Assembly (NCBI RefSeq): GCF_029945895.1
Contig: NZ_JAQSDL010000092.1
Location: 80,288-144,287, forward strand
Source of the DNA: Polaromonas sp.
GTDB lineage: Bacteria > Pseudomonadota > Gammaproteobacteria > Burkholderiales > Burkholderiaceae_C
Reading direction: 5' to 3'
DNA length: 64,000 nucleotides
The position numbers and the translations under genes are program-made. The notes under the pieces are model-generated. The model ran no database searches, had not been told where the DNA came from, and saw only the letters and a program-made list of their open reading frames with translations. Shown piece by piece: positions 46,321 through 59,214 of this stretch. Numbering within the stretch: position 1 is the first letter of the stretch; every line of letters begins with the position of its first letter.

Positions 46321-47259
46321 TTGACCCCTGAACTGCCCCTCGAAGTGCTTCCACGCGACCTGTCCGCCTACCGGGCGGGCAACACCGGCGTCGACTACGT
46401 TCACCGCTTCGCCTCGGGCCGGCCAGGCCCGCACCTGCTGGTCAATGCGCTGACCCACGGCAACGAGATCTGCGGCATGGTCGCCGCCACGCATCTGCTG
46501 GATGCCGGCATCCGGCCGCTGATCGGCACGCTCACCGTCAGCTTTGCGCATATCGAGGCCTACAACGCCTTCAACCCCGACCAGCCCTTCGACAACCGCC
46601 AGGTGGTTCACAACCTCAACCGCGTCTGGTCGGACGAGTGGCTGGACGGCCCGCAAGACAGCCCTGAGTTGCGCCGTGCACGCGAGTTGCGCCCGGTGAT
46701 TGCAGCGGCCGACCACATCCTGGACATCCACTCGACCTCGCAGGCCGTTGAGCCCTTCTGGGTCTACCCCGCCTTCGAACGCAACGCAGCCGTCGCGCAA
46801 GCCATAGGCCGGCCGGCCGTCCACCTGGTGATGCCCAACGGCCTGGGCTCAGGCACACCCCTGATCCAGCACGGCCGGCATGGCCAGCAGGACGGCACCG
46901 CCGGCGCAGCGCTGGTGGTGGAATGCGGCCAGCACTTCGCCCAAAGCTCGGCTGATCTGGCGACCCAGGTGACACTGGATTTCCTGGCCCACTTTGGCCT
47001 GATCGAACGCACCGCCGCGCCTTCCGCCCTGCCCGCGCAACGCCGCTTCGAGCTGCTGCAAACCCGCATGGTGCTGACCAGCGAGTTCCGATTCGTCAAG
47101 CCGCTGCTCGGTTTTGAAACCTTCCAGAAGGGCGAGCTGATCGCCACCGACGGCAACGCTGAAGAAGTGCGCTCACCCTGCGACGGCTGCACGGTGTTCA
47201 TGCCGACCCGGGAGCCGATTGTCGGGCGCGAAGCGGTGTATCTGACGCGGGCGATTTGA
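46321..47259 (+). CDS. Succinylglutamate desuccinylase/aspartoacylase-family protein
   Basis: A 312-residue M14-type metallohydrolase. Zinc ligands in ALTHGNEICG (HxxE) and the third His in ILDIHSTS; LVVECGQHF carries the catalytic Glu region. The C-terminal beta domain ends GREAVYLTRAI. The family deacylates N-acyl amino acids. It starts with TTG at 46321, supported by GAAGGA 9-14 bases upstream. It is the first gene after the arsM remnant and probably independent of it; substrate unknown. Confidence 0.85.
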   Translation: MTPELPLEVLPRDLSAYRAGNTGVDYVHRFASGRPGPHLLVNALTHGNEICGMVAATHLLDAGIRPLIGTLTVSFAHIEAYNAFNPDQPFDNRQVVHNLNRVWSDEWLDGPQDSPELRRARELRPVIAAADHILDIHSTSQAVEPFWVYPAFERNAAVAQAIGRPAVHLVMPNGLGSGTPLIQHGRHGQQDGTAGAALVVECGQHFAQSSADLATQVTLDFLAHFGLIERTAAPSALPAQRRFELLQTRMVLTSEFRFVKPLLGFETFQKGELIATDGNAEEVRSPCDGCTVFMPTREPIVGREAVYLTRAI

Positions 47260-47368
47260 ATTTGGGGCCGGATCACTGGTGGCGAAACCCCGCACCGGAC
47301 AACGCCACGTCAGGTGGTCAAAACAGCCCGCAGAACGACCGCAGATTCCACCAACAAGGAACCCCGCC

Positions 47369-47914
47369 TTACACCAGCGCAATCAGGTCCGTCACCCCCA
47401 CATCCACCCCGGCCTGCATCAGCAGCGTGGTGGCCTGTCCGCGGTGGTGCGTCTGGTGGTTGAAAAAATGGGTCATCGCCTGCCAGGCCGGGTGGACGCG
47501 CGCCACACCCTTGCTGTTGCTGTAGGTCATGGTGAACTGCGGGTAGGCCTCGGGCATGTCCGCCACCCAAGCCTCCATCGCGACGTCCAGCTGCTCGCGC
47601 TTGGCGCGCAGGGCGGACCAGTCGTCAAACAGCACGGTGCCCAACTGGCTGCCCGGCGGCAGGTCCAGCACGGCTTCACTCAGGCTGGCCAACGGGGCGC
47701 CATGGTCCAGCCCGCACTGCGCAAAACGCCGCAGCCAGATCTGGTCGGCCACCACGAGGTGGTTCAGCGTGTGGTGGAGCGAACCGAAAAAGGCGCCGCG
47801 ATCCCGTTTGCGCTCTTCGTCGCTGAGCGCGTCACAGGCCGCATACAGGCGCTGGTTCATCCAGCGGTTGTACTTTGCCAGAAAGCGGTAGTTGTCTGCG
47901 AAAGCAACTTCCAT
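47369..47914 (-). CDS. DinB-family protein
   Basis: A 181-residue four-helix-bundle protein of the DinB family: YNRWMNQRLYAACDAL, the metal-binding His in HHTLNHLVVADQIWL, and the late HFFNHQTHHRGQATTLL motif with two more His. Members bind divalent metal; several are thiol transferases. The start at 47914 has AGGAGTAAGGAAC just upstream. In-frame sequence further upstream translates the short dispersed repeat and is not part of the protein. Confidence 0.88.
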   Translation of the reverse strand: MEVAFADNYRFLAKYNRWMNQRLYAACDALSDEERKRDRGAFFGSLHHTLNHLVVADQIWLRRFAQCGLDHGAPLASLSEAVLDLPPGSQLGTVLFDDWSALRAKREQLDVAMEAWVADMPEAYPQFTMTYSNSKGVARVHPAWQAMTHFFNHQTHHRGQATTLLMQAGVDVGVTDLIALV

Positions 47915-47923
47915 GTTCCTTAC

Positions 47924-47984
47924 TCCTGAATTGATAGCTGCCAGCGGTTGCCGGATAAGGGCCGGAGGCTGATTTGATTCATGG
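47924..47984 (+). repeat. Short dispersed repeat upstream of DinB-family gene
   Basis: TGAATTGATAGCTGCCAGCG, GGATAAGGGCCGGAGGCTGA, TTTGATTCAT. It lacks the first GCTAT but is otherwise full-length. It lies ten bases before the start codon, in the promoter region of the DinB gene. Confidence 0.8.
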
Positions 47985-48051
47985 CATGTCACTGACCGGG
48001 GACCCTCACCCCTGCCCTCTCCCGACCGGAGAGGGAGGGGAAAAACAAGCC

Positions 48052-51711
<3,660 letters not shown>

Positions 51712-51773
51712 GGTTTAAAGCCGTTTCCGGACAGGAAGTTGGCGGGGCCTGGGTTCACGGCGCCCGTCGATAT

Positions 51774-52748
51774 TTACTGAAGGTAATAGGGAACAAAAAT
51801 CTGGTTGGCCTCGTTGCCCACAGTGCGCACCCATTCACGCGAGAATTTTTCGCCCATGCGTTTGATCTCAAGCTCCACGTCTGGCGGGATGCGCTCAATC
51901 CTGATGCCATTTTGCCGCAGCTCCTCAGTGGCGCTGGTGGCCAGCGACTCGCTGGCCGCCCAGCCCCGGGCTTCGGCTTCGGCAGCCGCCTTGCGCACGG
52001 CGCTGCGCGCTTCCGGCGTGAGCGCCTCAAATGCCCCGCTGCTGACAAACACCACGTTCTTCGGAAACCAGCCGTTGATCTCATAGTAGTACCTGATCGA
52101 GCCCCAGACCTTGTTTTCCACCCCGGTCAGGGCCGAGGTGATCATGTTGTCCATGCGGCCTTCGGCCAGGGCCTTGCCGACGTCCACCATGGCCACGTCC
52201 ACCGGTCTGGCGCCCAACAATTCGGCAATCCGCTGCGTGGTCGAGTTGTAGGTGCGCATCTGCGTGCCCTTGAAATCTGCCAGGCTGCGTACCGGTTTGC
52301 TTGAGTGCAGCCCCTGCGGCGGCCAGGGCACGGCATACAGCAGCGTCAGCCCGCGCTGCGCGAAGTGTTTCTCAATACCGGGCCGTTGCAGCTTCCACAG
52401 GCGCGCCGCGTCCTTGTACGAACCCACCACAAAAGGCACGGCATCCGCGCCGGCGATCGGTATCTCCTTGACCATGCTGGTCATGATGGTCTCACCGGCT
52501 TGCGCCCTGCCATCTGCCACCGCCTGCCGGATGTCGTTGAGCTTGGCCAGGGTGTTGTTGGGGTGTACCTGGATCACCAGTTGCCCGCGCGTCGCCTGCT
52601 CCACCTCCCGCGAGAACTGCGCGATGTTCTGGGTGTGGAAAGATTCGGCACGGTAGCCCGTTGCCAGCTTCCAGGTGGTCTGGGCCAGCAGGGTTGGGAC
52701 GTGACCCAGCAAAGCCGCAGCCAAGGCGGCGATCCAGAGTTTTTTCAT
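51774..52748 (-). CDS. TRAP transporter solute-binding protein DctP (copy 1)
   Basis: A 324-residue periplasmic receptor: signal peptide KKLWIAALAAALLGHVPTLL (cleavage at AQ), then the DctP fold with WKLATGYRAESFHTQNIAQF, the carboxylate-binding Arg in the TQMRTYNSTTQRIAELLG segment and KVWGSIRYYYEINGWFPKNV. It is the receptor next to the 5-oxoprolinase gene, and the permease genes follow upstream. Bordetella pertussis DctP6/DctP7 of this kind bind pyroglutamate, which fits the context; the ligand here is not proven. Confidence 0.87.
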   Translation of the reverse strand: MKKLWIAALAAALLGHVPTLLAQTTWKLATGYRAESFHTQNIAQFSREVEQATRGQLVIQVHPNNTLAKLNDIRQAVADGRAQAGETIMTSMVKEIPIAGADAVPFVVGSYKDAARLWKLQRPGIEKHFAQRGLTLLYAVPWPPQGLHSSKPVRSLADFKGTQMRTYNSTTQRIAELLGARPVDVAMVDVGKALAEGRMDNMITSALTGVENKVWGSIRYYYEINGWFPKNVVFVSSGAFEALTPEARSAVRKAAAEAEARGWAASESLATSATEELRQNGIRIERIPPDVELEIKRMGEKFSREWVRTVGNEANQIFVPYYLQ

Positions 52749-52783
52749 GGGGAGACTCCTGCAGGGAAGTGGTTACAGGCGGG

Positions 52784-54076
52784 CTACATATGACGCGGCA
52801 GCCACAGCACCACGTCCGGAAAAAAGTAGGTGATCAGCACCGCGACGATCATCAGCATGAACAGGGGCAGCGCGGTGCGTGCGATCCAGGTCACTTCCCG
52901 CCGCGTCAGGCCCTGGATGACAAACAGATTGAAGCCCACCGGCGGTGTGATCTGCGCCATTTCGACCACCAGCACGATGAAAATGCCGAACCAGATCAGA
53001 TCGAAGCCAGCCGCCTCGACCGTGGGCAGCAGCACGGCAATGGTCAGCACCACGACCGAGATACCGTCCAGAAAACACCCCAGCACAATGAAGAAGCCGA
53101 TCAGTCCGAGCATCAGCATGAAGGGCGAGAGGTTCAGTGCCCCGATGAACTCGGCCAGATGCCGCGGCAGGCCGATGAATCCCATGGACAGCGTGAGGAA
53201 GGCTGCGCCGGCAAGGATCAGGCCGATCATGCAGTAGATGCGGCAGGCGGCGACCAGGCCTTCCCTGAACTTGTCCCAGGTGAGCGAACGCTCGATCGCC
53301 GCCAGCACGAGCGAACCGGCCACGCCCAGCGCCGCAGCCTCGGTGGCCGTGGCGATGCCGCTGTAGATGCCGCCCAGCACCACCACGATCAGCGAGACCA
53401 CCGGAATCAGGTGCCGCGATGCGTAAATTTTCTGGCCAAAGCTCATTCGGGTATCGGCGGCCGGCACCTTGTCCTTGTTGAACAGGGCCCAGACGATGAT
53501 GTAACCCATGAACAGCACGGCCAGCATCAGCCCGGGGATCACGCCGGCCAGGAACAGCTTGGCAATCGACACATTGGCCGCCACGCCATACACAATCATG
53601 ATGATCGACGGCGGGATCAACAGGCCCAGCGTTCCCGCACCTGCCAGCGTGCCGACGGAGATGTCGTCCGGGTAGCCGCGCTTTTTGAGCTCGGGCAGGG
53701 TGATTTTGCCGATGGTCGCGCAGGTAGCGGCCGAGGAACCGGAGATCGCCGCGAAGATGGTGCAGCCCACCACATTGATGTGCAGCAGCCGGCCCGGCAG
53801 GCGGTCAAGCCAGGGTGCCAGGCCCTTGAACATGCTGCTGGAGAGCTTGCTGCGAAACAGGATCTCGCCCATCCATAAAAACAGGGGCAGCGCGGTCAGC
53901 GTCCAGCTCGAGGTCGACCCCCAGATGGTCAGCGCCATGCTGTCACCGGCCGGCCGGGCGGTCAACAATTCCATGCCAAGCAGCGCCACGGCCAGCAGCG
54001 ACAGCCCTATCCACAATCCCGACCCCAGTGCCGCGAACAGCAGCACGATCAGGCCGACAGCAAAAACGATATCCAT
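52784..54076 (-). CDS. TRAP transporter large permease DctM (copy 1)
   Basis: A 430-residue ~12-segment membrane protein. Family motifs [32 protein letters not shown], and [19 protein letters not shown] are present. Start at 54076 (MDIVFAVGLIVLLF) has GGAAAGAT upstream; the longer in-frame extension is a shadow of the DctQ gene. It is the Na+-coupled transport subunit for DctP/DctQ. It ends 36 bases before the DctP copy-1 start in reading order, so both are one transcript. Confidence 0.93.
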   Translation of the reverse strand: MDIVFAVGLIVLLFAALGSGLWIGLSLLAVALLGMELLTARPAGDSMALTIWGSTSSWTLTALPLFLWMGEILFRSKLSSSMFKGLAPWLDRLPGRLLHINVVGCTIFAAISGSSAATCATIGKITLPELKKRGYPDDISVGTLAGAGTLGLLIPPSIIMIVYGVAANVSIAKLFLAGVIPGLMLAVLFMGYIIVWALFNKDKVPAADTRMSFGQKIYASRHLIPVVSLIVVVLGGIYSGIATATEAAALGVAGSLVLAAIERSLTWDKFREGLVAACRIYCMIGLILAGAAFLTLSMGFIGLPRHLAEFIGALNLSPFMLMLGLIGFFIVLGCFLDGISVVVLTIAVLLPTVEAAGFDLIWFGIFIVLVVEMAQITPPVGFNLFVIQGLTRREVTWIARTALPLFMLMIVAVLITYFFPDVVLWLPRHM

Positions 54077-54099
54077 GATGATCTTTCCTTGGGTCAGGG

Positions 54100-54609
54100 C
54101 TATTCGATGTGGGCGGCTTCGCTGGAGACGGCAATGAAGCTGCCGCCCTGCCAGCGCTCGACCAGCGCCTGGACGAACGACAACGCAAAGCCGATGCAGC
54201 CCAGCGCCATGGCAAGCTGCGGTATCCACAGGGGCGAGGCATCGGCCGCCGGCGAGATGTCGTGCGTGCTGTACGACACCCAGACCAGGCGGGCCGCATA
54301 CCAGGCCACATAGGTCGTCAGCGCCAGCCCCGCACCCAGCGACCACCACTCCAGAAATCCGCGCACCCTCGCAGGCACCCGGTCAAGCAGCAAGGTCACG
54401 CGGATGTGGTCGCCGTGCTGGAGCGTGCCGGGCAGCGCCAGGAACAGGGCCGCAGCAATCGCGTAGCCGGCGTAGGCGTCCAGCCCGGCAATGTCCCAAC
54501 GGAGTTCGCGCGCCGCCACCCCCAGCATCACGGTGCCAAAGGCCGCCAGCATGGCGAGGCAGGACAAGGCCATCAGCAGTTTGTAGAAATTACGGACGAG
54601 TTTGCCCAT
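54100..54609 (-). CDS. TRAP transporter small permease DctQ (copy 1)
   Basis: A 169-residue protein with four transmembrane segments (FYKLLMALSCLAMLAAFGTV, GYAIAAALFLALPGTLQHGD, GLALTTYVAWYAARLVWVSY, PQLAMALGCIGFALSFVQAL) and the family core DAYAGYAIAAALFLALPGTL and GDHIRVTLLLDRVP. The start at 54609 is chosen because AGGAG lies seven bases upstream; an ATG five codons earlier has no such site. Forms the permease with DctM. Confidence 0.9.
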   Translation of the reverse strand: MGKLVRNFYKLLMALSCLAMLAAFGTVMLGVAARELRWDIAGLDAYAGYAIAAALFLALPGTLQHGDHIRVTLLLDRVPARVRGFLEWWSLGAGLALTTYVAWYAARLVWVSYSTHDISPAADASPLWIPQLAMALGCIGFALSFVQALVERWQGGSFIAVSSEAAHIE

Positions 54610-54716
54610 CACGTGCTCCTGCATCGTTCGAAAAAAAGGGGGAGAAAGAGGAAGGGGCAGCGGTGAGCTTCATGCAGGGTCTGCCTGATGCAGACCCGCC
54701 CGCCGCGGGAAACGGC

Positions 54717-55679
54717 TTAGTTCTTCCGGTAGGCGTCGATGACGCTCTGGCCTTCGGGACCGGCGGTCTTGAGCCATTCGGCCGTCATGGTGTCGCCGAT
54801 GGTTGCCAGCTCCTTCTTGATGCTGTCGGAGGGGGCGCTGATGGTCATGCCTTTCGCAGCCAGCTCCTTGATGTACTCGCCATCGAGCCGCTCGCTGGTG
54901 GTCCAGCCCCGCTCCTGCGCCGCTGCAGCCGCCTTGAGCAACGCCTCCTGGGTGGGCTTGTCGAGGGCGTCGAACGCCTTCTGGCTCACCACGGTGGCGT
55001 TGCGCGGCAGCCAGGCGTTGACCGGGTAGAAATACTTGACCTGTTCATGCAGCTTGCTCTCGATGCCGCTGGCGCTGGAGGTCAGGAAGTTCTGCACACC
55101 ACCGGTGGCCAGCGCCTGGCCGAGCTCGGCCAGCTGGATGGTGACCGGCTGGGCCTTGAGCAGCTGCGCGATGCGTGTGGTCGCCGGGTTGTAGGCGCGC
55201 ATCTTGGTGCCGGCAAAGTCGGCCGGCGTGGCGACCGGCTTGAGCGAATACAGCGACTGGCCGGGCCAGGGCACGGTGAACAGCACCTTCACGCCCTGGG
55301 CGGCGAGCAATTTGTCCTGCGCCGGCTTGGCCGCCAAATAGAGGCGTTTGGCATCGGCGTAGCTGGTGGCCAGGAAAGGGATCGAATCCACGCCGAACAG
55401 CGGGTTCTCATTGGCCGCACCGGACAGGATGAACTCTGCCGCCTGGACCTGGCCGGTCTGCACCGCACGTTTGATCTCGTTGGCCTTGTACAGCGAGCCG
55501 CCCGGGTGCAGCGTGATCTTGAGCTTGCCGCCGGTGAGCTGGTCCACCTCGTTGGCGAACTGCTGCACGTTCTGCGTCTGGAAACTGTTGGCCGAGTAAC
55601 CGGTGGGCAGGTCCCATTTGGTCTGCGCCTGGACAAGCCCGGCGCAGGCGACGGTCAGGCCGAAAATGAGTGTCTTCAT
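54717..55679 (-). CDS. TRAP transporter solute-binding protein DctP (copy 2)
   Basis: A 320-residue periplasmic receptor; signal peptide LIFGLTVACAGLVQA and KWDLPTGYSANSFQTQNVQQ at the mature start. GTKMRAYNPATTRIAQLLKA holds the ligand-binding Arg. It is paralogous to the copy at 57724 (shared KWDLP, SGGKLKI-type, RAYxPAT and AWLP segments). It lies upstream of DctQ/DctM copy 1 on the same strand, making P-Q-M order, followed by an extra receptor (copy 1). Confidence 0.88.
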   Translation of the reverse strand: MKTLIFGLTVACAGLVQAQTKWDLPTGYSANSFQTQNVQQFANEVDQLTGGKLKITLHPGGSLYKANEIKRAVQTGQVQAAEFILSGAANENPLFGVDSIPFLATSYADAKRLYLAAKPAQDKLLAAQGVKVLFTVPWPGQSLYSLKPVATPADFAGTKMRAYNPATTRIAQLLKAQPVTIQLAELGQALATGGVQNFLTSSASGIESKLHEQVKYFYPVNAWLPRNATVVSQKAFDALDKPTQEALLKAAAAAQERGWTTSERLDGEYIKELAAKGMTISAPSDSIKKELATIGDTMTAEWLKTAGPEGQSVIDAYRKN

Positions 55680-55701
55680 GAAATGCTCCTGTGAGTAAAG
55701 C

Positions 55702-56571
55702 CTAGAAACTGGCCAGTTGGTGGTTGAAAAGATCGGTGATCAGCATGGCGCCAGGTGCGTGGGTGATGCAGAAGGCCGGGCGCGCCTGCTGCAGCGCGGC
55801 TTGCGGTGTGACCCCGCAGGCCCAGAACACGGGCAACTCGTCGGGCAACACTTCGACAGCGTCGCCATAGTCAGGGCGGCCCAGGTCGGCAATGCCGATC
55901 AGCCCCGGGTCCCCGATATGGACCGGCGCGCCATGCACATTCGGGAAACGCGAGGTGATCTGTACCGCACGGATGGCGGCGGCGGCTTTCATGGGCCGCA
56001 TGGACACCACCATCGGACCGCTGAAAACGCCGGCCACCTCGGTGGCGATGCTGGTGCGGTACATCGCCACGTTTTTTCCCTGCGCAATATGGCGCAGCGG
56101 CACGCCGGCTTCCAGCAACGCCTGCTCGAACGAGAACGAGCAGCCGATCACAAAGGTCACCAGGTCGGCGCGCCAGAGATCGACGATGTCGGTGGGCTGG
56201 TCCACCAGTTCACCGTCACGCCAGACCCGGTAGCGCGGCAGGTCGGTGCAGATGTCGATATCGGCACCCAGCGACGGCAAGGCGGCCTGGCCCGGCTCGG
56301 ACACGGCCAGCAGCGGGCAGGCCTTGGGGTTGCGCTGGCAAAAGCGCAGGAAGTCATTGGCCTGCGCGGCCGGCAGGATGACCACATTGCCCTGCACATG
56401 GGTGCTGGCCAGGCCGCTGGTGTGGTGCGTCCACCGGCCCTGGCGGATCACGCTGCGCACGTGTGTTGCGCTGTGGATCGCGTCGCCTGCGAACACCGAA
56501 AGTGCCGACGGAGCCGATGGAGCCGAGGGCGATGCTGACTCGCGGACCGCTGATTGTGACGATGTACTCAC
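55702..56571 (-). CDS. D-glutamate cyclase family protein (DUF1445/putative hydro-lyase)
   Basis: A 289-residue DUF1445/YcsI-family protein. The characteristic [60 protein letters not shown] and [20 protein letters not shown] are present, with [13 protein letters not shown] near the end. Mammalian DGLUCY with this domain turns D-glutamate into 5-oxo-D-proline; in Bacillus, YcsI lies in the 5-oxoprolinase (pxp) operon. It has an N-terminal APSAPSA run encoded by a small GCC-GAC-type repeat near 56510. It is 22 bases upstream of DctP copy 2 on the same strand. Confidence 0.85.
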   Translation of the reverse strand: MSTSSQSAVRESASPSAPSAPSALSVFAGDAIHSATHVRSVIRQGRWTHHTSGLASTHVQGNVVILPAAQANDFLRFCQRNPKACPLLAVSEPGQAALPSLGADIDICTDLPRYRVWRDGELVDQPTDIVDLWRADLVTFVIGCSFSFEQALLEAGVPLRHIAQGKNVAMYRTSIATEVAGVFSGPMVVSMRPMKAAAAIRAVQITSRFPNVHGAPVHIGDPGLIGIADLGRPDYGDAVEVLPDELPVFWACGVTPQAALQQARPAFCITHAPGAMLITDLFNHQLASF

Positions 56572-56686
56572 CGGAAAATTCCCCTGCTGCCTGTGTCAAG
56601 TTGATGACGATGAGCGGATTGTGTGGGGGTGCCGGTCCGTGTGCAAATTCAAAATATTTTGCTTGTACCATCGATTTTTTCGATGA

Positions 56687-57601
56687 TCAGGGTTTACCTT
56701 TAGAGGTCTTTTTTGGTGCATTTTTGAGGCCGCCGGCGAAGTCGATCGCCGACTGCAGCACGGTTTCCACCGTCTTGGACGTCGGGTCGGTGCGGTAGCT
56801 GGCATGGATCGGCAGCGACTGCAATTTTGCGTCGCAGGCCAGCGGTCGCAGCCGCGCAAAACCGGTCAGCCGCTGCACCGCAGCACGCGGCAACAGGGCC
56901 ACGCCAAAGCCGCCCTGAACCAGCTGCACCATGGCTGAAATGGAGGAGATCGCATGCACCCTTTTGGGTTCCAGCCTGTGCGACCGGAACAAATCGAGCA
57001 GGGTCACATGCGGCTGTGAACCCTTCTGAAAGGTCAACAACTCCATCTCGGCAAGCTCGGCAAGCCGGTAATTTCTTTTTCTGTGCAGCTCCGGATGGCC
57101 TACAAAGACCATGTCCATGGTCGGCAGGGCCCGGTTGCGCACGCCCTCGGCCGAAGCCGGCAACACCGCAAAGGCCAGATCCAGCGTGCCGCGCTGGATC
57201 TGGTCCACGAGGATGGGGGTGGTCTCCACCGTCAGCTCCAGCTCCAGCCCGGGATGGTCGGCGCGCAGCTTTTCCAGCCAGGGAATCAGCCAGGAGTGCA
57301 ACACCGACTCGATGGCCCCAATACGCATGGACATCGCCATGGCCTGACCCGAGCCCATCTCGGCCTTGACCTCGCGCTGCAGCTCCAGCAGTTTCTCGGC
57401 GTAAACCAGGAACCGCGCGCCGGCCACCGTGAGCTTGAACTGCTTGTCGCGGCGGTCCAGCAGCAAGATGCCCAGTTCGCTTTCCAGCGTGGCAATGCGG
57501 CTGGACATGGCCGACTGCGTCAGGAACAGTTTTTCGGCCGCCCGCGATATGCTTTTGAGGGAGGCCACCCAGTAAAAAGCTTCAACAAACCGCAGATTCA
57601 T
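56687..57601 (-). CDS. LysR-family transcriptional regulator
   Basis: A 304-residue regulator: N-terminal winged helix-turn-helix (RFVEAFYWVASLKSISRAAE, LFLTQSAMSSRIATLESELG) and the effector-binding domain (~90-290, with ELTVETTPILVDQIQRGTLD, VQLVQGGFGVALLPRAAV). It is divergent from DctP copy 3 and lies upstream of the D-glutamate-cyclase-like gene on the same strand, so it probably controls both transport operons in response to their substrate. Confidence 0.92.
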   Translation of the reverse strand: MNLRFVEAFYWVASLKSISRAAEKLFLTQSAMSSRIATLESELGILLLDRRDKQFKLTVAGARFLVYAEKLLELQREVKAEMGSGQAMAMSMRIGAIESVLHSWLIPWLEKLRADHPGLELELTVETTPILVDQIQRGTLDLAFAVLPASAEGVRNRALPTMDMVFVGHPELHRKRNYRLAELAEMELLTFQKGSQPHVTLLDLFRSHRLEPKRVHAISSISAMVQLVQGGFGVALLPRAAVQRLTGFARLRPLACDAKLQSLPIHASYRTDPTSKTVETVLQSAIDFAGGLKNAPKKTSKGKP

Positions 57602-57621
57602 TCGAGAGGCCCCAGAAGGAA

Positions 57622-57650
57622 GTATTCGGGTATTCGGGTTTTCGGGGTAT
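57622..57650. repeat. 8-bp tandem repeats in LysR/TRAP divergent promoter
   Basis: GTATTCGG twice (57622, 57630), then GTTTTCGG (57638) and GGTAT. It sits between the divergent LysR and DctP copy-3 genes. Could be part of a LysR binding site, or simple slippage. Confidence 0.7.
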
Positions 57651-57723
57651 GCCCGGGGAAACTGGCGCGGGATTTGCGTCTATCCTATCCATACTTATCA
57701 ACTTCCATTGTCCTGGAGCTTTC

Positions 57724-58689
57724 ATGAAATTCAAACTCGCACTGATGGCCGCCGTCCTGAGTGTCGGCAGCGCCGCATCCGCCCAGACCAAGTGGGACCT
57801 GCCCGCGGCCTACCCGGCGACCAATTTCCACAGTGAAAACCTGGTGCAGTTCGCCAATGACGTGGACAAGGCCAGCGGCGGCAAGCTCAAGATCACGGTG
57901 CACGCCAACGCCTCGCTGTTCAAGGCCCCCGAGATCAAGCGCGCCGTGCAGGGCGGCCAGGCCCAGGCCGGCGAAATCCTGCTGGTCAACTTCCAGAACG
58001 AGTCGCAACTGTTCGGCGCCGACGGCCTGCCCTTTCTGGCCGACAGCTACGACTCTGCCATGAAGCTTTACCAGGCGCAAAAACCGCTGCTCGAAAAGAA
58101 ACTCGGTGAACAGGGTATGTCCCTGCTCTATGCAGTTGCCTGGCCCCCCCAAGGCATTTATGCCAAGAAACAGCTTAACGCCGCCGCCGACCTCAAAGGC
58201 GTGAAATGGCGCGCCTACAGCCCGGCTACAGCCCGCATCGCCGAGCTGGTGGGCGCCCAGCCCGTGACCATCCAGGCTTCCGAGCTGTCCCAGGCCCTGG
58301 CAACCGGCGTGGTCGAGTCTTACATGTCCTCGGGCTCCACCGGCGTGGACAGCAAGACCTATGAACACCTCAAGTTCTTCTTCGACACCCAGGCCTGGTT
58401 GCCAAAAAATGCGGTCATCGTGAACAAGGCCGCCTTTGACGCGCTCGACGCCGCAACAAAACAGGCCGTGCTCAAAGCCGCCGCTGATGCCGAAGTGCGC
58501 GGCTGGGCCGCCTCCAAACGCGTCAACACCGCGTCGCTGGACACGCTCAAGGCCAACGGCATGGCCATCGTCACGCCCTCGCCTGCCCTGAAATCCGACA
58601 TGAAAAAAGTCGGCGATGTGATGCTCAAGGAGTGGCTGGACAAAGCCGGCCCTGAAGGCCAGGCCATGGTCGACGCCTACCGCAAGTAA
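57724..58689 (+). CDS. TRAP transporter solute-binding protein DctP (copy 3)
   Basis: A 321-residue receptor with signal peptide KFKLALMAAVLSVGSAASA (cleavage AQT) and KWDLPAAYPATNFHSENLVQ. GVKWRAYSPATARIAELVGA carries the ligand-binding Arg. Closely related to copy 2 at 54717. The start at 57724 has TGGAG seven bases upstream; the longer frame runs into the promoter region. It heads a P-Q-M operon. Confidence 0.9.
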   Translation: MKFKLALMAAVLSVGSAASAQTKWDLPAAYPATNFHSENLVQFANDVDKASGGKLKITVHANASLFKAPEIKRAVQGGQAQAGEILLVNFQNESQLFGADGLPFLADSYDSAMKLYQAQKPLLEKKLGEQGMSLLYAVAWPPQGIYAKKQLNAAADLKGVKWRAYSPATARIAELVGAQPVTIQASELSQALATGVVESYMSSGSTGVDSKTYEHLKFFFDTQAWLPKNAVIVNKAAFDALDAATKQAVLKAAADAEVRGWAASKRVNTASLDTLKANGMAIVTPSPALKSDMKKVGDVMLKEWLDKAGPEGQAMVDAYRK

Positions 58690-58697
58690 ACGCCGAC

Positions 58698-59207
58698 ATG
58701 CGCAAGCTGCTTGACGGCATTTACAACAGCGCCGCCGCCCTGGCGGCGCTTTTTATGGTGGGTCTGCTGGTCATGGTGCTGCTGTCCATCATCAGCCGGC
58801 AGTTGCACTTTCATGTACCGGGGACCGACGCCTACGCCGGCTACCTGATGGCCGCCAGCGGCTTCCTCGCGCTGGCGCACACCCTCAAACGTGGCGAACA
58901 CATCCGCGTGACCCTGCTGCTCAATGCCCTGAAAGGCCGCTGGAAAAAAGCCCTCGAAGTCTGGGCCCTGGCCGCAGCCACCTTGCTGGCCCTGCTGTTT
59001 GCCGTCTACAGCTGCAAGCTGGCCTGGCAATCTCGCGTGTTCAACGACATCTCCACCGGCAGTGACGCCACGCCGCTGTGGATTCCCCAACTGGCCATGG
59101 CTTATGGCGCGGTCGTTCTGGTGATTGCCTTCATCGACGAACTGGTGCTCGAGATCCAGGGCCGCCGGATGGCCGTCACCAGCAGCGAAGCACTGCGCAA
59201 CGAATAA
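58698..59207 (+). CDS. TRAP transporter small permease DctQ (copy 2)
   Basis: A 169-residue four-segment membrane protein (LAALFMVGLLVMVLLSIISR, DAYAGYLMAASGFLALAHTL, LAAATLLALLFAVYSCKLAW, LAMAYGAVVLVIAFIDELVL). GEHIRVTLLLNALKG is the DctQ core. Eight bases after DctP copy 3 and eight before DctM copy 2, so one operon. Same length as copy 1 at 54100. Confidence 0.92.
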   Translation: MRKLLDGIYNSAAALAALFMVGLLVMVLLSIISRQLHFHVPGTDAYAGYLMAASGFLALAHTLKRGEHIRVTLLLNALKGRWKKALEVWALAAATLLALLFAVYSCKLAWQSRVFNDISTGSDATPLWIPQLAMAYGAVVLVIAFIDELVLEIQGRRMAVTSSEALRNE

Positions 59208-59214
59208 GGACCCC

